This document shows positions 27,115 through 35,546 of a stretch of DNA of 64,000 nucleotides, piece by piece. Position 1 is the first letter of the stretch, and the number at the start of each line of letters is the position of its first letter. Source of the stretch: an uncultured Pelagibacteraceae bacterium (GTDB lineage Bacteria > Pseudomonadota > Alphaproteobacteria > Pelagibacterales > Pelagibacteraceae); assembly GCA_902524955.1 (NCBI GenBank), contig CABZEY010000003.1, positions 57,853 to 121,852 of the forward strand, written 5' to 3'. Below the pieces are notes generated by a model. That model was not told the DNA's origin and made no database searches. It saw only the letters and a list, made by a program, of their open reading frames with translations. The position numbers and the translations under genes were made by a program.

Positions 27115-27990
27115 CTATAACTTGTAGGGTGTGTGAAGTTCATTAGTTTGATGGATTGGCTCTGTAGTTTTGTATTGCTTATTTTTTGTGAAATAGTTTT
27201 TAATTAAAATAAAAGTTTTTTCAAAAGAATTTAAATAAATTCTTTTTTTTAGATAAATATGTTTATTTTTTATAATTTTTTTCCCAATTGAGTTGTAAAG
27301 TATTGCTGCAATCAGAATACTAAATCTATTTTTATGCGGAATAAAGTAAATCCCATCAATGCCACTTTGATAATACTTTTCAGCTATTTTTAAAATTCGA
27401 TTTGTAGCATCAAAAATATATTTTTTATTCTTTTCATTTAAAATATCTTCTGATGAGAAATTGTTTGGAAGCATATCTTGTGGAATATAAATTCGATTAT
27501 TTACGGAGTCTTCTCTAATGTCTCTTGAAATGTTAGTTAATTGCATCCCTATCCCAAGGTCAATTGCAAATTTTTCTGCATTCTGTTGAGTGACTCCAAG
27601 AACTTTTGCCATCAAGGCCCCAACTGTCCCAGCAACTTGATAACAATAAAGTAATAAATCTTGTATGTTATGGGGCTGCTTAAAATTAGTATCTGATGAT
27701 ACTCCTAGAATTAAATCGTCAATAAATTTTTGTTTAAAAGCATATTTTTTTTGAATTTCTTTAAAAGATTGATTCACAGAGTCCCTAGAAGCTGGCTGTC
27801 TATAATCGTCAATTAAATACTTTAATTCATGTGAGTTGTTTGATTTAAAATTATCCGCTGCATCATCCAGCTTTCTACAAAAAGCATATAATATTGATGC
27901 ATCATTTAAAGTTTGTCTATCTAATAGAAGACCGGCGAAATAAAAAGATTTTGCATGTTTCTTTAAAATTTTTTTAAATTGGTTACTCAT
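27115..27990 (-). CDS. crtB: Phytoene synthase CrtB
   Basis: A 291-residue prenyltransferase that condenses two geranylgeranyl diphosphates to phytoene. The two Asp-rich motifs are FCRKLDDAADNF and NISRDIREDSVNNRIYIP. The GVTQ...AIDLGIGMQLTN stretch is also standard. It is two bases after crtI and two before crtY. Confidence 0.95.
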   Translation of the reverse strand: MSNQFKKILKKHAKSFYFAGLLLDRQTLNDASILYAFCRKLDDAADNFKSNNSHELKYLIDDYRQPASRDSVNQSFKEIQKKYAFKQKFIDDLILGVSSDTNFKQPHNIQDLLLYCYQVAGTVGALMAKVLGVTQQNAEKFAIDLGIGMQLTNISRDIREDSVNNRIYIPQDMLPNNFSSEDILNEKNKKYIFDATNRILKIAEKYYQSGIDGIYFIPHKNRFSILIAAILYNSIGKKIIKNKHIYLKKRIYLNSFEKTFILIKNYFTKNKQYKTTEPIHQTNELHTPYKL

Positions 27991-27992
27991 GA

Positions 27993-29465
27993 TTAAATAT
28001 CAAGATTATCTAAAACTTTAGCTGATGATAATACACCCGGGATACCTGCGCCTGGGTGAGCTCCTGCTCCAACAAAGTATAAATTATTAAGTAGCTCAGA
28101 CTGATTATGAAATCTAAAATACGCTGATTGAGTAAAGATAGGTTCTATCGAAAATCCTGATCCATATTTTGTGTTAAGTTCTTTTTCAAAATAATCTGGA
28201 GTTATAAAAATCTCAGCTTCAATATATTTAGAGAGTTCTGGCATACACGTCTCTTCTAATTTTTTTATAACTTTATTTTTAAAAACCCCTCCATTTTTCT
28301 CCCAATTGATTTTTGACTGATTATTCGGCACGGGAACTAAAACATAAAAACAATCTTTACCGTCGGGTGCCATTTTTGGATCGGTTGCAGATGGCCGGTG
28401 AAGATAATAACTAAAATCATCATCAAGTTCTTTAGAATTGAAAATTTTATTTAATAATTTTTTATGAGATTTTCCAAGATAAATTGTATGATGTTCAATA
28501 TATTTATATTTTTTTTTAGTTCCAAAATAAAATACATATAGACCCATAGAATATTTTAATCTCTGACGCTTTATATCAAAGAGTTTATTATTTATTTTTG
28601 GAAATATAAATTCATCATAAACTTTTGGAGGGTCAGCATTACATACTACTGTATCAACCTCTATTTGAGAATTATTTTTTAATATAATATTTTTAACGTT
28701 TTTATTTTCATGATTAATTTTTAATACTTCTTGTCCTTTAATAATTTTTATTCCAACTTCATTCATTAGCTTTTCTAAAGCCGAAATAATATTTCCTGTC
28801 CCACCCATTGAATAATGTACTCCCCATTTTCTTTCTAAATAAAGAATAAGAGCATAGATTGATGTTGTGCTATATGGATTGCCACCCACTAGGAGTGGGT
28901 GAATGGTAAACGCTTTTCTCAACTTTTCATTCTTAATATAACTTGAAATAAATTTATAAACAGAGTTATAGCTCTTTAATTTCAGTAAAGAGGGGATTTG
29001 TTTAAGCATAAACCAGACTTTATGAAATGGTTTATCAGCCAATTTTAAAAATCCAGTCGTGAAAATTTTTTCCGATTGTATTAAAAGTTTTTCAAAACCT
29101 TTTTTATCTTCTGAACTTATTTGTTCTATTTCCCCAAGCAACTTTTGAAGATCTTCTCCATAATTTAATTTTGAAAGGTCATCAAAGATGAATTGATACC
29201 AAATTTTAAGAGGAACTATTTTAATATAATCTTTGTAATTTTTTTTAAACAAGTCAAAGAGTTCATAAATTAAATGAGGTGCAGTTATAACTGTAGGTCC
29301 AGCATCATATGTATAACCTTCTTTTCTAAATACTCTTGCACGTCCGCCTAGATCATTTTGTTTTTCAATTAAGGTGACATCATGACCTTTTGATTTCATA
29401 CGCAGAGCGGCTGCTATTCCACCAAAACCCGAACCGATTACGACAACTCTCTTTATATTATTCAT
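27993..29465 (-). CDS. crtI: Phytoene desaturase CrtI
   Basis: A 490-residue FAD enzyme that desaturates phytoene to lycopene. The N-terminal FAD motif is VVIGSGFGGIAAALRM, followed by EKQNDLGGRARVF. The C-terminal signature is FVGAGAHPGAGIPGVLSSAKV. It is the first gene of the retinal operon and is divergent from proteorhodopsin across 177 bases. Confidence 0.95.
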   Translation of the reverse strand: MNNIKRVVVIGSGFGGIAAALRMKSKGHDVTLIEKQNDLGGRARVFRKEGYTYDAGPTVITAPHLIYELFDLFKKNYKDYIKIVPLKIWYQFIFDDLSKLNYGEDLQKLLGEIEQISSEDKKGFEKLLIQSEKIFTTGFLKLADKPFHKVWFMLKQIPSLLKLKSYNSVYKFISSYIKNEKLRKAFTIHPLLVGGNPYSTTSIYALILYLERKWGVHYSMGGTGNIISALEKLMNEVGIKIIKGQEVLKINHENKNVKNIILKNNSQIEVDTVVCNADPPKVYDEFIFPKINNKLFDIKRQRLKYSMGLYVFYFGTKKKYKYIEHHTIYLGKSHKKLLNKIFNSKELDDDFSYYLHRPSATDPKMAPDGKDCFYVLVPVPNNQSKINWEKNGGVFKNKVIKKLEETCMPELSKYIEAEIFITPDYFEKELNTKYGSGFSIEPIFTQSAYFRFHNQSELLNNLYFVGAGAHPGAGIPGVLSSAKVLDNLDI

Positions 29466-29496
29466 CCTATTATGGGGAAAAACTATCTTAAAAGTT

Positions 29497-29526
29497 GTGT
29501 TTTTTCAGGAAAAAAACACTTTTTTT
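29497..29526 (+). terminator. Hairpin with T-run in the crtI-proteorhodopsin spacer
   Basis: GTGTTTTTT (29497-29505) pairs with AAAAAACAC (29511-29519) around a five-base loop and is followed by seven T. It has terminator form on the plus strand, although no plus-strand gene precedes it. It might end transcription running antisense to crtI, or shape the crtI leader on the minus strand. Confidence 0.45.
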
Positions 29527-29573
29527 GTGGAATTTTTTTATTTTAAGGGTTCTTTAATAAGCAAATTTCAGTA

Positions 29574-29579
29574 TATAGT
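29574..29579 (+). promoter_or_regulatory. Probable -10 element of the proteorhodopsin promoter
   Basis: TATAGT, inside GTATATAGTG, is a good -10 hexamer about 64 bases before the start codon. A weak -35 (TCTTTA, 29551-29556) lies 17 bases upstream. If correct, the transcript starts near 29586 and its leader contains the hairpin described next. Confidence 0.4.
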
Positions 29580-29588
29580 GTCGCAGTT

Positions 29589-29618
29589 AAAAGCGAAACC
29601 TTATGGCTTCGCTTTTTT
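29589..29618 (+). promoter_or_regulatory. Leader hairpin with T-run before proteorhodopsin (possible attenuator)
   Basis: AAAAGCGAA-A-CC (29589-29600) pairs with GG-C-TTCGCTTTT (29605-29616) around TTAT, with one A/C mismatch, followed directly by a T-run. This is the shape of an intrinsic terminator, yet it sits between the probable promoter and the ribosome site of the rhodopsin gene. It could attenuate or stabilise the transcript. Confidence 0.55.
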
Positions 29619-29630
29619 TGTTTAAACAAA

Positions 29631-29636
29631 AAGGAG
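29631..29636 (+). promoter_or_regulatory. Strong ribosome binding site of proteorhodopsin
   Basis: AAGGAG lies six bases before ATG 29643. Near-consensus sites are rare in this window, so this one fits the very high expression expected of a light-driven pump. Confidence 0.8.
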
Positions 29637-29642
29637 AAAAAT

Positions 29643-30344
29643 ATGAAAGAAGTGTTACTTCAGCCGGGTGATCTAGTCGGAATTTCGTTCTGGGTTATCT
29701 CAATGGCAATGTTAGCTGCTACAGTATTCTTTTTCGTAGAAAGAAATTCTGTAAAAGCTTCTTGGAGAACTTCTGTAACTTTAATGGGTTTAGTTTGCGG
29801 TATCGCATTCGTGCACTACATGTATATGAGAGGCGTATGGATCAATACTGGACAAAGTCCAACAGTCTTTAGATACATCGACTGGTTACTGACAGTTCCA
29901 TTACAAATGTTAGAGTTTTACTTTATACTAATGGCAGTTAGAAAAGTTCCATCAGGAATTTTCTGGAGATTGCTAGTTGGTACTTTAGTGATGCTTATCG
30001 GTGGTTATGCCGGAGAAGCGGGAATGATTAACGTCAACGCTGGTTTCTTCATTGGTATGGCTGGATGGATTTACATTTTATACGAAATCTTTGCTGGTGA
30101 AGCAGGACAAATCGCTAATAGGATGAAAGGTCCAGCTGCAGGAGCATTTAACTTCTGTAAATGGGTTGTAACTATTGGTTGGTCAATCTATCCTTTAGGC
30201 TATTTATTTGGTCTAATGATGGGTAATGCTGACGCTGTAACTTTAAACGTAATTTACAACTTAGCTGATTTCTTAAACAAAATCGGTTTTGGTTTAGTAA
30301 TTTATGCAGCAGCGAAGCAAATGACACCTGCATCTCAGAAGTAA
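29643..30344 (+). CDS. Proteorhodopsin, blue-tuned light-driven proton pump
   Basis: A 233-residue seven-helix rhodopsin. With GPR numbering offset by 17, the proton acceptor is D80 (GPR D97) in RYIDWLLTVPL, the donor is E91 (GPR E108), the Schiff-base lysine is K213 (GPR K231) in LADFLNKIGFG, and the acceptor's His partner is H58 (GPR H75). Q88 occupies the spectral-tuning position 105, where Gln gives blue absorption and Leu or Met green. The D/E pair shows a proton pump rather than a sodium or chloride pump. Compared with GPR the N-terminus is short and has no obvious signal peptide. Retinal comes from the divergent crt-blh operon. Confidence 0.97.
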   Translation: MKEVLLQPGDLVGISFWVISMAMLAATVFFFVERNSVKASWRTSVTLMGLVCGIAFVHYMYMRGVWINTGQSPTVFRYIDWLLTVPLQMLEFYFILMAVRKVPSGIFWRLLVGTLVMLIGGYAGEAGMINVNAGFFIGMAGWIYILYEIFAGEAGQIANRMKGPAAGAFNFCKWVVTIGWSIYPLGYLFGLMMGNADAVTLNVIYNLADFLNKIGFGLVIYAAAKQMTPASQK

Positions 30345-30363
30345 TATAATTACTTTTTAAATT

Positions 30364-30391
30364 AAAGGGGCCTACGGGCCCCTTTTTTTTT
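30364..30391 (+). terminator. Intrinsic terminator after proteorhodopsin
   Basis: A GC-rich stem, AAAGGGGCC (30364-30372) with GGCCCCTTT (30377-30385) and loop TACG, is followed by a T-run. It lies 20 bases after the stop codon and separates rhodopsin from dxs, so dxs depends on read-through or its own promoter. Confidence 0.92.
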
Positions 30392-30427
30392 GTTCAATAA
30401 ATAAATAATTGAGATATTATTTTATAT

Positions 30428-32332
30428 ATGAGTTCATTATTGGATAAAATAAATTACCCGCATGACTTGAGACGTTTCAACAAAGAAGACCTTCCTCTCA
30501 TCGCTGAAGAGTTAAGAAAAGAGCTTATTGACGCCGTATCAACAACTGGTGGACATCTTGGTGCAGGACTTGGTGTTGTTGAACTCACTTTAGCTATTCA
30601 TTATATTTTTGATACACCAAAAGATCGTTTGATTTGGGACGTTGGTCATCAAGCCTATCCCCATAAAATTATCACAGGTAGAAAAGATAAGATTAGAACT
30701 TTAAGACAAGGAAAAGGTTTGTCTGGTTTTACAAAACGATCAGAAAGTGAATATGATCCATTTGGTGCAGCACATAGCTCAACATCAATATCAGCAGGAT
30801 TAGGAATGTCGGTTGCAAGAGATTTGGATGGTAAAACAAATAATATAATTTCAGTCATAGGTGATGGAGCAATGAGTGCCGGGATGGCCTATGAAGCAAT
30901 GAATAATGCTGGATCCATGGACTCTAGGCTAATCGTAATTTTAAATGATAACGATATGTCTATTGCACCACCTGTTGGTGCAATGAGCTCATATTTGGCA
31001 AAATTATTATCGGGAAAAAAATATATCGGATTTAGAGAGTTTTTTAAAAAATTAGCAAATAAATTTCCAAAATCTCTTAAAAAAGGAATTGGTCAAGCTG
31101 AAGAATATCTAAGGGGATTAGCAGTAGGTGGTACATTATTTGAAGAAATGGGTTTTTTTTACGTTGGAACCGTAGATGGCCACAACTTTAATCATCTTTT
31201 ACCAGTATTAGAAAATGTAAAAAATTCAAAGCATGAAGGGCCCTTTTTGGTTCACGCAGTAACCCAAAAAGGTAAAGGTTATAAGCCGGCAGAAGACTCA
31301 AAAGATAAGTATCACGGTGTATCAAAATTTAATATTGCGACAGGAGAGCAGTCAAAATCAAAATCAAATATTCCATCTTATACATCTGTGTTTGGTGAAA
31401 CACTTACTAAGCATGCAGAGAAGGATAGTAAAATTGTAACTGTTACAGCTGCAATGCCATCTGGGACTGGAGTTAATATTTTTAAAAATAAATTTCCAAA
31501 AAGATCTTTTGATGTAGGTATTGCTGAACAACATGCTGTAACGTTTGCAGCTGGACTTGCTACAGAGGGTTATAAACCCTACGCAGCAATTTATTCAACT
31601 TTTTTGCAACGAGCTTACGATCAAGTAGTTCATGATGTAGCTATTCAAAAATTACCAGTAAGATTTGCGATTGATCGAGCTGGTCTCGTCGGCGCTGACG
31701 GACCTACTCATGCAGGAGCATTCGATATCACTTATCTCTCTACTTTACCAAACTTTATCGTAATGGCAGCGAGTGATGAAGCTGAACTTGTAAGAATGAT
31801 CAATACTTCAGTTGATATAAATGACTCACCATGTGCATTCAGGTATCCAAGAGGAAACGGTATAGGAATTGAATTACCTGATATTCATGAGAAGATTGAG
31901 ATTGGTAAAGGAAGATTGGTTCAAGAAGGAACCACTGTTTGTATTTTAAATTTTGGTGCAAGACTTTATGAATGCAAAGATGCAGCAAAAAAACTTCAAC
32001 CCAAGGGCATTACCACAACTATAGTTGACGCAAGGTTTGCTAAGCCACTTGATCAAGAATTAATTATAAGATGCGCAAGAGAACATGAAATGTTAATTAC
32101 TATTGAAGAAGGATCTATTGGTGGATTTGGTTCTCATGTCTCGCATTTGTTATCAGAAAAAGGTTTTTTTGACAAAGGTTTAAAATTTAGATCGATGATA
32201 CTCCCAGATATTTTTATTGATCAAGATACACCTGAAAAAATGTATGACTATGCTGGACTAAATGCAGTACATATAGCAGACAAAATTGAAAAGGTTTTCT
32301 TTAATAAAGATGATATTAAAATTATAAAATAA
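30428..32332 (+). CDS. dxs: 1-deoxy-D-xylulose-5-phosphate synthase
   Basis: This 634-residue thiamine-diphosphate enzyme condenses pyruvate and glyceraldehyde-3-phosphate, the entry step of the MEP pathway. The N-terminal domain has [13 protein letters not shown] and the ThDP motif [15 protein letters not shown]; the central domain has [18 protein letters not shown] with the catalytic Glu; the C-terminal transketolase domain follows. Length is normal. Position beside the rhodopsin and retinal genes suggests matched supply of precursors. No clear Shine-Dalgarno precedes ATG 30428. Confidence 0.96.
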   Translation: MSSLLDKINYPHDLRRFNKEDLPLIAEELRKELIDAVSTTGGHLGAGLGVVELTLAIHYIFDTPKDRLIWDVGHQAYPHKIITGRKDKIRTLRQGKGLSGFTKRSESEYDPFGAAHSSTSISAGLGMSVARDLDGKTNNIISVIGDGAMSAGMAYEAMNNAGSMDSRLIVILNDNDMSIAPPVGAMSSYLAKLLSGKKYIGFREFFKKLANKFPKSLKKGIGQAEEYLRGLAVGGTLFEEMGFFYVGTVDGHNFNHLLPVLENVKNSKHEGPFLVHAVTQKGKGYKPAEDSKDKYHGVSKFNIATGEQSKSKSNIPSYTSVFGETLTKHAEKDSKIVTVTAAMPSGTGVNIFKNKFPKRSFDVGIAEQHAVTFAAGLATEGYKPYAAIYSTFLQRAYDQVVHDVAIQKLPVRFAIDRAGLVGADGPTHAGAFDITYLSTLPNFIVMAASDEAELVRMINTSVDINDSPCAFRYPRGNGIGIELPDIHEKIEIGKGRLVQEGTTVCILNFGARLYECKDAAKKLQPKGITTTIVDARFAKPLDQELIIRCAREHEMLITIEEGSIGGFGSHVSHLLSEKGFFDKGLKFRSMILPDIFIDQDTPEKMYDYAGLNAVHIADKIEKVFFNKDDIKIIK

Positions 32333-32334
32333 AA

Positions 32335-33075
32335 ATGAAAAAATTTTTATATTTAATTTTAATAATTACTTATATCGGAGCTGATGCAACTGCAGATATT
32401 TCAAAAATAAAAGTTGATGGTCGTTTAAGATATTTTTCTACTCTTGTTGATAATCTTGGTAAAGATTATGACAGTGCTAGACCAGGACCTGTGTTGGATC
32501 TACACTTTTCTTATCCGGTATCGCCTAAATTTGTTATTAAAAATTTTAATTATTTTGTAAATTATAATGACACTACATCTGGTGACGAAGAAATGAATGT
32601 AGAAATTAATCAGCGGTTAGCTTTTATGTATATGAATAAAGGAAGAGTGATAGCGCCTTACTTGAAAATGGTGAACCACGATGAAAACCCAAGCAAACAA
32701 GTAGACAATTCTCACAAAGGTATTTATTTGGAGCAATTTTTTAATAAAGATAGATCGGTCTCACTTGATTACAGAGAAGAATTGTCAGATGGAAGTGTTA
32801 TTGGAAAAATTCGCTATGGACAAAGGGTTTTTGATTTAAGATATAAGAATAAAAATTTATTTTTGTTTTTTGATAAGCCAGTTCACCTGAACCTTGGATA
32901 TACAGAAGGAGTAAATTTAAGAGGAGTTAAATCTTTGATATTCACCAGCGACATAACTAAAAACTTAGAAGTCACTGTAAAATATATAGATAATATAGGT
33001 AAAGGCCCAATAGGATCTACAAATCTAGCACAGAATAGAAACTTTCTAGTTTCTGAGATTGGCTTTAAGTTTTAG
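32335..33075 (+). CDS. Exported beta-barrel-like protein of unknown function
   Basis: A 246-residue protein with a signal peptide (residues 1-20, ending near ATADIS). The mature part is a series of alternating polar and hydrophobic strands (RLRYFSTLVD, LDLHFSYPV, NYFVNYND, NQRLAFMYMN, RSVSLDYREEL, LNLGYTEGVNL, LEVTVKYID) and ends in EIGFKF, with a terminal Phe as in outer-membrane barrels. I cannot name a family. It begins two bases after dxs and so is likely in the same transcript; a terminator-like hairpin follows. Confidence 0.7.
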   Translation: MKKFLYLILIITYIGADATADISKIKVDGRLRYFSTLVDNLGKDYDSARPGPVLDLHFSYPVSPKFVIKNFNYFVNYNDTTSGDEEMNVEINQRLAFMYMNKGRVIAPYLKMVNHDENPSKQVDNSHKGIYLEQFFNKDRSVSLDYREELSDGSVIGKIRYGQRVFDLRYKNKNLFLFFDKPVHLNLGYTEGVNLRGVKSLIFTSDITKNLEVTVKYIDNIGKGPIGSTNLAQNRNFLVSEIGFKF

Positions 33076-33085
33076 TTACATTTTT

Positions 33086-33108
33086 AAAACCCAAAGTGGT
33101 GTTTTTTT
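33086..33108 (+). terminator. Probable terminator after the dxs unit
   Basis: AAAACCCA (33086-33093) pairs with TGG-T-GTTTT (33097-33105) with one bulged T and loop AAG, followed by a T-run. It lies 11 bases after the stop codon of the barrel-like protein gene. Confidence 0.55.
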
Positions 33109-33162
33109 CTTTACTTAAAAACAAAAATAGTTTTTAAACCCATATTGGGGAAATCATTGGGA

Positions 33163-33699
33163 ATGAATAGTTCAAAAGCTAATTTGGCAAAACATGCAAC
33201 AGACGCTGCGACTAATAAAGAAAAAAATACTAAGTATGCAAATGCTTCATACAGTTGGCAAACTTTCTTAATAGATTTTTACAGAAGAGTTAAGCAATAC
33301 TATAATTTTGATTTTGATAGCTTCATGATCATGATTGTAACCGTAAGTCATATAACTCACGAAAATTATAAAGATGATCCAGGTTTAGATGGAACTTACA
33401 CCGATTTTATCAAAGGATTTAAAGATGTGAAACCAGGTTCTTTGTCTAAAAGAAAACTGGGTATTAATGCAATTTCTAATATTCTTGAAATGCCAGAAGA
33501 AACTACAAGAAGAAAAATTGATAAACTTATCAAACAAGGATTATTATCAAAATCAAAAACTGATGGTATTATTTTATCACAAACCTTTATTGAAAAACAT
33601 TTTCCATTTGCTGATCAAACAGCCAAAAATTTAGGAAAGTTAATTCGAACATTTGATAAAGCTGGATTAATAAATGCAGCAAAAAATTTTAAAATGTAA
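33163..33699 (+). CDS. Winged-helix DNA-binding-like protein
   Basis: A 178-residue protein. The stretch KRKLGINAISNILEMPEETTRRKIDKLIKQGLL, followed by a short beta wing (SKSKTDGIILSQ), is a helix-turn-helix with wing. The N-terminal half (ASYSWQTFLIDFYRRVKQYYNFDFDSFMIMIVTVSHITHENY) is probably a dimerisation or sensing helix bundle. The frame opens with TTG at 33145; ATG 33163 is preferred but neither start has an ideal ribosome site. Its TAA overlaps the ATG of the MFS transporter gene by one base, so it may control that transporter (inference). Confidence 0.7.
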   Translation: MNSSKANLAKHATDAATNKEKNTKYANASYSWQTFLIDFYRRVKQYYNFDFDSFMIMIVTVSHITHENYKDDPGLDGTYTDFIKGFKDVKPGSLSKRKLGINAISNILEMPEETTRRKIDKLIKQGLLSKSKTDGIILSQTFIEKHFPFADQTAKNLGKLIRTFDKAGLINAAKNFKM

Positions 33700-34940
33700 T
33701 GAAAAAGATTATCTACGGCCTTTTTGATGTAGCTAATTCACCATTCACAATTATAATCATTACATTTATATTTGGACCTTATTTTGCAAAAGAAATCGTA
33801 GGCGATCCTGTTAAAGGTGCAGCTTACTGGCAATGGACAGCAGGTTTGTGCGCTATTACGATTGCAATCTTTGGAACAATTTTAGGATCTATCAGTGATA
33901 ATATTAAAAACGGTAGAAAATATTTTTTTATTTTAAGCACTACACTTTGTATTGCTATCACAACATTTTTTTATAATGCTATGCCTTCCAAAGATTACAT
34001 TCTTTTCACATTAATTGTATTTTTTCTTGCTAATTTTTTTTATGAGCTTTCTCAGATGTTTTATTTTTCCTATTTAAATGATTTTTCAGATAAAAAAAAT
34101 ATCGGGTATGTTTCAGGTTTAGGGTTTGCTTTAGGATATATTGCAATTCTACCAGTTTTATATTTTGTACTTGAATTTTTTTTAATACCAGAAGTTACTT
34201 TATTTAGTTTAGATAAATCATCTTTTGAGCATATAAGAATTATTGCTTATGTCGTTGCAATATGGTTTTTAGTCTTCTCATTACCAATAGTTGCTATAAT
34301 TCTTGATACAACTTCCAAACAGAGTGATGAGAAAAAAATTTTTAAAAGTTTAAAAGAACTTATATGGAATAATGGTTTTACGGTTAAAGGAAAGTTTTTA
34401 ATAGCAAGATTATTTTACGCAGATGGATTGATTGTTCTAATTACTGGCGGAGGTGTTTATGCTACAGGAGTTCATGGTTTTAATACTAAAGAATTACTTG
34501 TATTGGCATTTATTGGAAATTTAATAGCAGCAATCGCAGCCTTCATCGGTGGTTATTTAAATGATCGCTTTGGAAGTAAAAAAGTTATCGAATATTGTTT
34601 AATTGGTTTTATTTTAACAATTCTCTTAATGGTAATCTCTAGAAACAAGCAAGAGTTTTTTGTATGTGTAATGTTTGTTGCAATTTTAGCTGGTCCATTA
34701 CAAAGTGCTAGCAGGGTATTAATGGTAAATTTATTAGATGAAGAAGATCTTGGTAAGGGCTTTGGGCTGTTTACATTTTCTGCAAGATCTACTTCTTTTA
34801 TTGGTCCTTTATTAGTAGGAACATTAACTTTTTATATTTCGCAAAAATATGCTCTATTAGCAGTGGTACCATTATTTTTCATCGGATATTATCTCTTTAA
34901 AGGTCTTAAATTAGATACTGAAATCAACAGTATTAATTAA
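33699..34940 (+). CDS. MFS transporter, UMF1 (Atg22-like) family
   Basis: A 413-residue transporter with twelve membrane helices. It opens with YGLFDVANSPFTIIIITFIFGPYFA, the pattern of the UMF1/Atg22 branch, which includes amino-acid exporters. Loops 2-3 (GSISDNIKNGRKYF) and 8-9 (GGYLNDRFGSKKVIEY) carry MFS-type basic motifs. The substrate is unknown. It is translationally coupled to the upstream winged-helix gene. Confidence 0.88.
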   Translation: MKKIIYGLFDVANSPFTIIIITFIFGPYFAKEIVGDPVKGAAYWQWTAGLCAITIAIFGTILGSISDNIKNGRKYFFILSTTLCIAITTFFYNAMPSKDYILFTLIVFFLANFFYELSQMFYFSYLNDFSDKKNIGYVSGLGFALGYIAILPVLYFVLEFFLIPEVTLFSLDKSSFEHIRIIAYVVAIWFLVFSLPIVAIILDTTSKQSDEKKIFKSLKELIWNNGFTVKGKFLIARLFYADGLIVLITGGGVYATGVHGFNTKELLVLAFIGNLIAAIAAFIGGYLNDRFGSKKVIEYCLIGFILTILLMVISRNKQEFFVCVMFVAILAGPLQSASRVLMVNLLDEEDLGKGFGLFTFSARSTSFIGPLLVGTLTFYISQKYALLAVVPLFFIGYYLFKGLKLDTEINSIN

Positions 34941-34953
34941 GAGTTGTATTTTT

Positions 34954-34986
34954 GAATCAAAGTAGAATCAAAACGGAATCAAAACG
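34954..34986. repeat. Three tandem 11-base repeats
   Basis: GAATCAAAGTA, GAATCAAAACG and GAATCAAAACG follow each other without gaps in the 102-base spacer between two convergent genes. The period equals one turn of the helix, so a protein could bind all three on one face; chance expansion is also possible. Confidence 0.75.
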
Positions 34987-35042
34987 TGAACATTTAGTTT
35001 GATGTAAATTTAAAGTGTTTATAACTAAGGTAATTTAATATT

Positions 35043-35465
35043 CTAAGACAGTCTTTCAGTCATTCCAGCTGATGCTTCTGGTGAAATAACTCTTGCCTTA
35101 ATTCTTAGTTTTGACTGATTAGTAGACACTTCGTTTTGTATTTTTCTAATTTTTTTTAAAACTTGCTCCAAATGTTTTTGTTTTTCTTTTTCGTCTTCTA
35201 TTTTCAGGACTTGCTCTTTCTCTTGCTGTAAATCTTTTTGTTTTTGATATGCGTCGTCATAAATTTTATAGTATTCTTCCCAAATAATCTTAGTTTCGGA
35301 TGTTTTATTATTTATAAATATTGCAAGATTATTATGACATTTCCCGCACTTTAAGCGCTTTTTGATAGTATGCTCTTTTAGAGTTTTATAGGGATTTTCA
35401 AATGAAAGACCATTTAGCCTTGTAAAATGTAGTTTATTGCAGCATGGGCATTTGAAAAATTTCAT
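35043..35465 (-). CDS. Zinc-ribbon protein with coiled-coil tail, unknown function
   Basis: A 140-residue protein. The N-terminus is a zinc ribbon: CPCC near residues 6-9 and CGKCH near 40-44, with KRLKCG between strands. Residues 60-115 are highly charged and helical (KIYDDAYQKQKDLQQEKEQV and onward), and the C-terminal 25 residues are basic and then Ser/Glu-rich. No enzymatic motif is seen. It may bind nucleic acid. It lies 81 bases downstream of the rhomboid gene on the same strand. Confidence 0.65.
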   Translation of the reverse strand: MKFFKCPCCNKLHFTRLNGLSFENPYKTLKEHTIKKRLKCGKCHNNLAIFINNKTSETKIIWEEYYKIYDDAYQKQKDLQQEKEQVLKIEDEKEKQKHLEQVLKKIRKIQNEVSTNQSKLRIKARVISPEASAGMTERLS

Positions 35466-35546
35466 AAGAAGCTATTAAAGCTATAAGTTGCACTTTTCTC
35501 AATATTATCCACACCCATTTTAGGGATTAATATTTTTGGATTGTTC

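Noticed and set aside
34954..34986. CRISPR-like repeat
   Set aside because: Units abut without spacers and no cas gene is in the window.
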